Assembly: GCA_032173965.1 (NCBI GenBank)
Contig: CM063285.1
Span: 28,617,160-28,681,159, forward strand
DNA: 64,000 nt
Source of the DNA: Sitta carolinensis
Taxonomy: Eukaryota; Chordata; Aves; Passeriformes; Sittidae
Direction: 5' to 3'
The notes beneath the pieces are model-generated. The model was not told the origin of the DNA. It saw only the letters and a program-made list of their open reading frames with translations, and searched no databases. This document shows, piece after piece, positions 62,389 to 64,000 of the stretch. The position numbers and the translations under genes were made by a program. How positions within the stretch are numbered: position 1 is the first letter of the stretch; every line of letters begins with the position of its first letter.

Positions 62389-63726
62389 GTGAGTCGTCGG
62401 CCGCCTTGCGCGCACGGGTCTGCGGAGCCGCCAAGCTGGCCTGGCCCCGAGCCCTTCGCCGCCCATCCCTTCGAAAAGCACCCCCAAAAAAACCCAACCA
62501 CACTTCCCTCACAAAAACAAGCCTGTTCTGCCTGGGCCGTCCGCGCAGTCGGGAAGCCACCAGGGTTGCGCGGAGAGGACTGGTCATCGGAGCATCATCC
62601 TTCCCGAGGCCGCGTCGCGCCCGGCACCGCAGCTCGGAGCGGGACTGGGGACTGGCTTCCCTGAAGGGGTCGAGACCGGGGCTGGGGGCGGCTGTTACGG
62701 CGAGACTGGATCCATCGACTTTCTCCTACCCCACTAACGCGCCCCGTATATTTTGCAGAGGACGCCGGTTTCTCACAAAGTGATTGAGAAGCGGAGGAGG
62801 GACCGCATCAACCGTTGCCTCACCGAGCTGGGGAAGACGGTGCCCATGGCTCTGGCCAAGCAGGTAGGCGGGGGTGAGCAGCCCCTACGCCCTTTTCTCC
62901 CCAGTGCGCCGCGATATCCCCCCCGATACGGCGGGGTTAGGGGGCGGCCCAGTGGAACGCAGAGCAGTCTCAGAGGTTAGGTGATGCCCACCTGCCCTGC
63001 TCGTTGCAGAGCTCGGGGAAGCTGGAGAAAGCGGAGATCCTGGAGATGACGGTGCAGTACCTGCGGGCCCTGCACTCGGCGGACTTTCCCCGCGGCCGGG
63101 AGAAGGGTAGGTGGGCGGGAGCGACCTCCCGCGGCCCCTGCCGGGTCACTCACGGCGTGGGGGCGACTTTCCCCGCTCCTCTCCCGGCCAGACCCTGAGG
63201 AGCTCTATTCCCTTCCCTTTCCTTCCCAGCAGAGCTACTCTCCGAGTTCGCCAATTACTTCCACTATGGTTACCACGAGTGCATGAAGAACTTGGTCCAC
63301 TACTTGACGACGGTGGAGAGGATGGAGACCAAAGACACTAAATACGCCCGCATCCTAGCCTTTCTCCAGTCTAAAGCACGCTTCGTTACTGAGCCTCTCT
63401 TCACCTCTCTGGGCTCGCTCCCGGAGCCGGACTTTTCCTATCAGCTGCATCCTGGGCCCGAGTGCCCCGGGCACGTCCACAGTCCCGCCGAGGGCGTGCT
63501 CCAGCCGCCCTCGGGGGGGCCATTCCCCTGGCACGGCGCTGCCCGCAGCCCTTCCCTGCCCTACCACTTGCCCAGTGCCGCCGTACCCCTCGCCAGCCCC
63601 AGCCAGCAGCGCAGCACCTTCCTCTCATCCGTGCAGGGGCTGGACCGCCACTACCTCAACCTCCTCGGCCATTCCCACCCCAACGCGTTCGGGCTGCCCC
63701 CGGGCCAGCACCCCTCCATGCTATAG
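62362..63726 (+). CDS. HELT: HELT bHLH-Orange transcriptional repressor (four exons, complete)
   Basis: HELT (Heslike/Megane) is a nuclear bHLH-Orange repressor that sets GABAergic neuron identity in the midbrain. Joining 62362-62388, 62759-62863, 63010-63106 and 63230-63726 gives 241 residues, the usual length for the family. The basic region (about 14-28) contains VIEKRRRDRINR. Helix 1 follows, then the loop at MALAKQSSGK, and helix 2 runs to about residue 66. The Orange domain is about 80-125 (FANYFHYGYHECMKNL). The C-terminus is Pro/Ser-rich, contains GLDRHYLNLLGH, and ends HPSML. Lys16 stands where HES proteins have Pro and HEY proteins have Gly, and no WRPW or YRPW tail is present, both typical of HELT. 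The ATG has a strong context (GCCCACCATGG). All introns are GT-AG and keep the frame. No breaks were seen. Confidence 0.97.
62759..62863 (+). CDS. HELT: HELT exon 2 (basic region and helix 1)
   Basis: The acceptor TTTTGCAG|AGG and the donor CAG|GTAGGC enclose 35 codons from RTPVSHK to MALAKQ, phase 0 at both ends. The intron cut in the bHLH loop is shared with HES/HEY genes. The next intron is 146 nt. Confidence 0.96.
63010..63106 (+). CDS. HELT: HELT exon 3 (loop and helix 2)
   Basis: The acceptor GTTGCAG|AGC and the donor AAGG|GTAGGT enclose 97 nt, from SSGKLEKAE to RGREK plus one base of the next codon. The following intron is 123 nt. Confidence 0.96.
63230..63726 (+). CDS. HELT: HELT exon 4 (Orange domain and C-terminus)
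   Basis: The acceptor CTTCCCAG|CAG supplies the last two bases of an Ala codon, then ELLSEFANYFHYGY and the rest of the protein to TAG at 63724-63726. Using the CAG/AG boundary one triplet further right would break the frame, so this acceptor is the right one. Confidence 0.95.
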
Positions 63727-63985
63727 AGACTCGTCCCGCCTGAAAAACCACCTATTTATGACCCCGGACACCGCGGGTTACATCCGGGCGCACGGGGAGG
63801 CTGCCGGGGGCAGAGAGATGTGCAGGGGTCCCGGATGGCGAGGAGCCCCCGGGGGCCCAGATCTGCCCCCGCCCGCCCTCTCCAAGGGCCTGAAGCTGCC
63901 CTCACCCGCTCGTCTTCCCACCTCCGGATTCGGTGCCTGTACAAGTGATGCCTTGGAATAAACGTTTATACCCGCCGCAGCTTTT
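63727..63985 (+). other. HELT: HELT 3' untranslated region
   Basis: This is about 250 nt of GC-rich sequence after the stop, running to just beyond the polyadenylation signal. The exact cleavage point is not visible but should be 12-25 nt after the signal. Confidence 0.75.
63957..63962 (+). terminator. HELT: HELT polyadenylation signal AATAAA
   Basis: AATAAA occurs in TTGGAATAAACG, 231 nt after the stop codon, with a TTTTTGTTT U/GU-rich element about 20 nt further on. This is a standard cleavage layout. Confidence 0.85.
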
Positions 63986-64000
63986 TGTTTCCGAGAGGGA

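Noticed and set aside
62753..62980. HELT reading through the exon 2 donor as a 75-residue protein starting MQRTPVSH
   Set aside because: The extra MQ and the tail after AKQ are intron sequence. The GT-AG signals and family length show the spliced form is correct.
1..64000. Search for CRISPR arrays, bacterial operons, phage or integrated viral genes
   Set aside because: No regularly spaced repeats, no bacterial-type gene packing and no recognisable viral proteins were seen. The window is ordinary vertebrate chromosome.

Overview
The window looks like vertebrate nuclear DNA, most likely from a bird. It has intron-containing genes with GT-AG splice sites, a mostly AT-rich background with a few sharp CpG islands, and several CR1-type LINE fragments ending in ATTCTATG-like repeats. 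CR1 is the dominant retroelement of birds, although crocodilians and turtles also carry it. I cannot name the species.

Only two protein-coding genes can be supported, one at each end. At the left (positions 1-~10,000, minus strand) is the 5' end of ACSL1, long-chain acyl-CoA synthetase 1. It comprises the first coding exon (831-1058, ATG at 1025), about 9 kb of first intron, and a CpG-island promoter around 9.4-10.2 kb. A small second CpG island at about 1.93-2.12 kb may be an alternative promoter. At the right (62,362-63,726, plus strand) is a complete four-exon HELT gene, encoding a bHLH-Orange repressor of 241 residues. It has a TATA box, a paired E-box region upstream and a polyadenylation signal at 63,957. 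As I recall, mammals have the same order and divergent orientation (ACSL1 minus, HELT plus), so the ~52 kb between them is probably a conserved gene desert holding control DNA for HELT.

The desert contains no convincing conserved protein gene. It holds about eight CR1 fragments, including one CR1 nested inside an older copy, as well as simple repeats and short tandem duplications. A 1.8-kb CpG island lies at 59.2-61.0 kb, followed by an AT-rich, homeodomain- and SOX-like motif block (61.0-61.5 kb) that looks like a developmental enhancer.

The most unusual signals are as follows. (1) There is a perfect 78-bp spacer-free palindrome just upstream of HELT. (2) Several other perfect or near-perfect inverted repeats with tiny loops occur, three of them inside CR1 copies whose ancestral sequence was not palindromic. 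This pattern fits template-switch mutation. (3) A compact unit at 46.1-46.35 kb has a TATA box, a good Kozak ATG, a 34-codon ORF with one hydrophobic segment, and a polyadenylation signal in that order, preceded by three GATA motifs.
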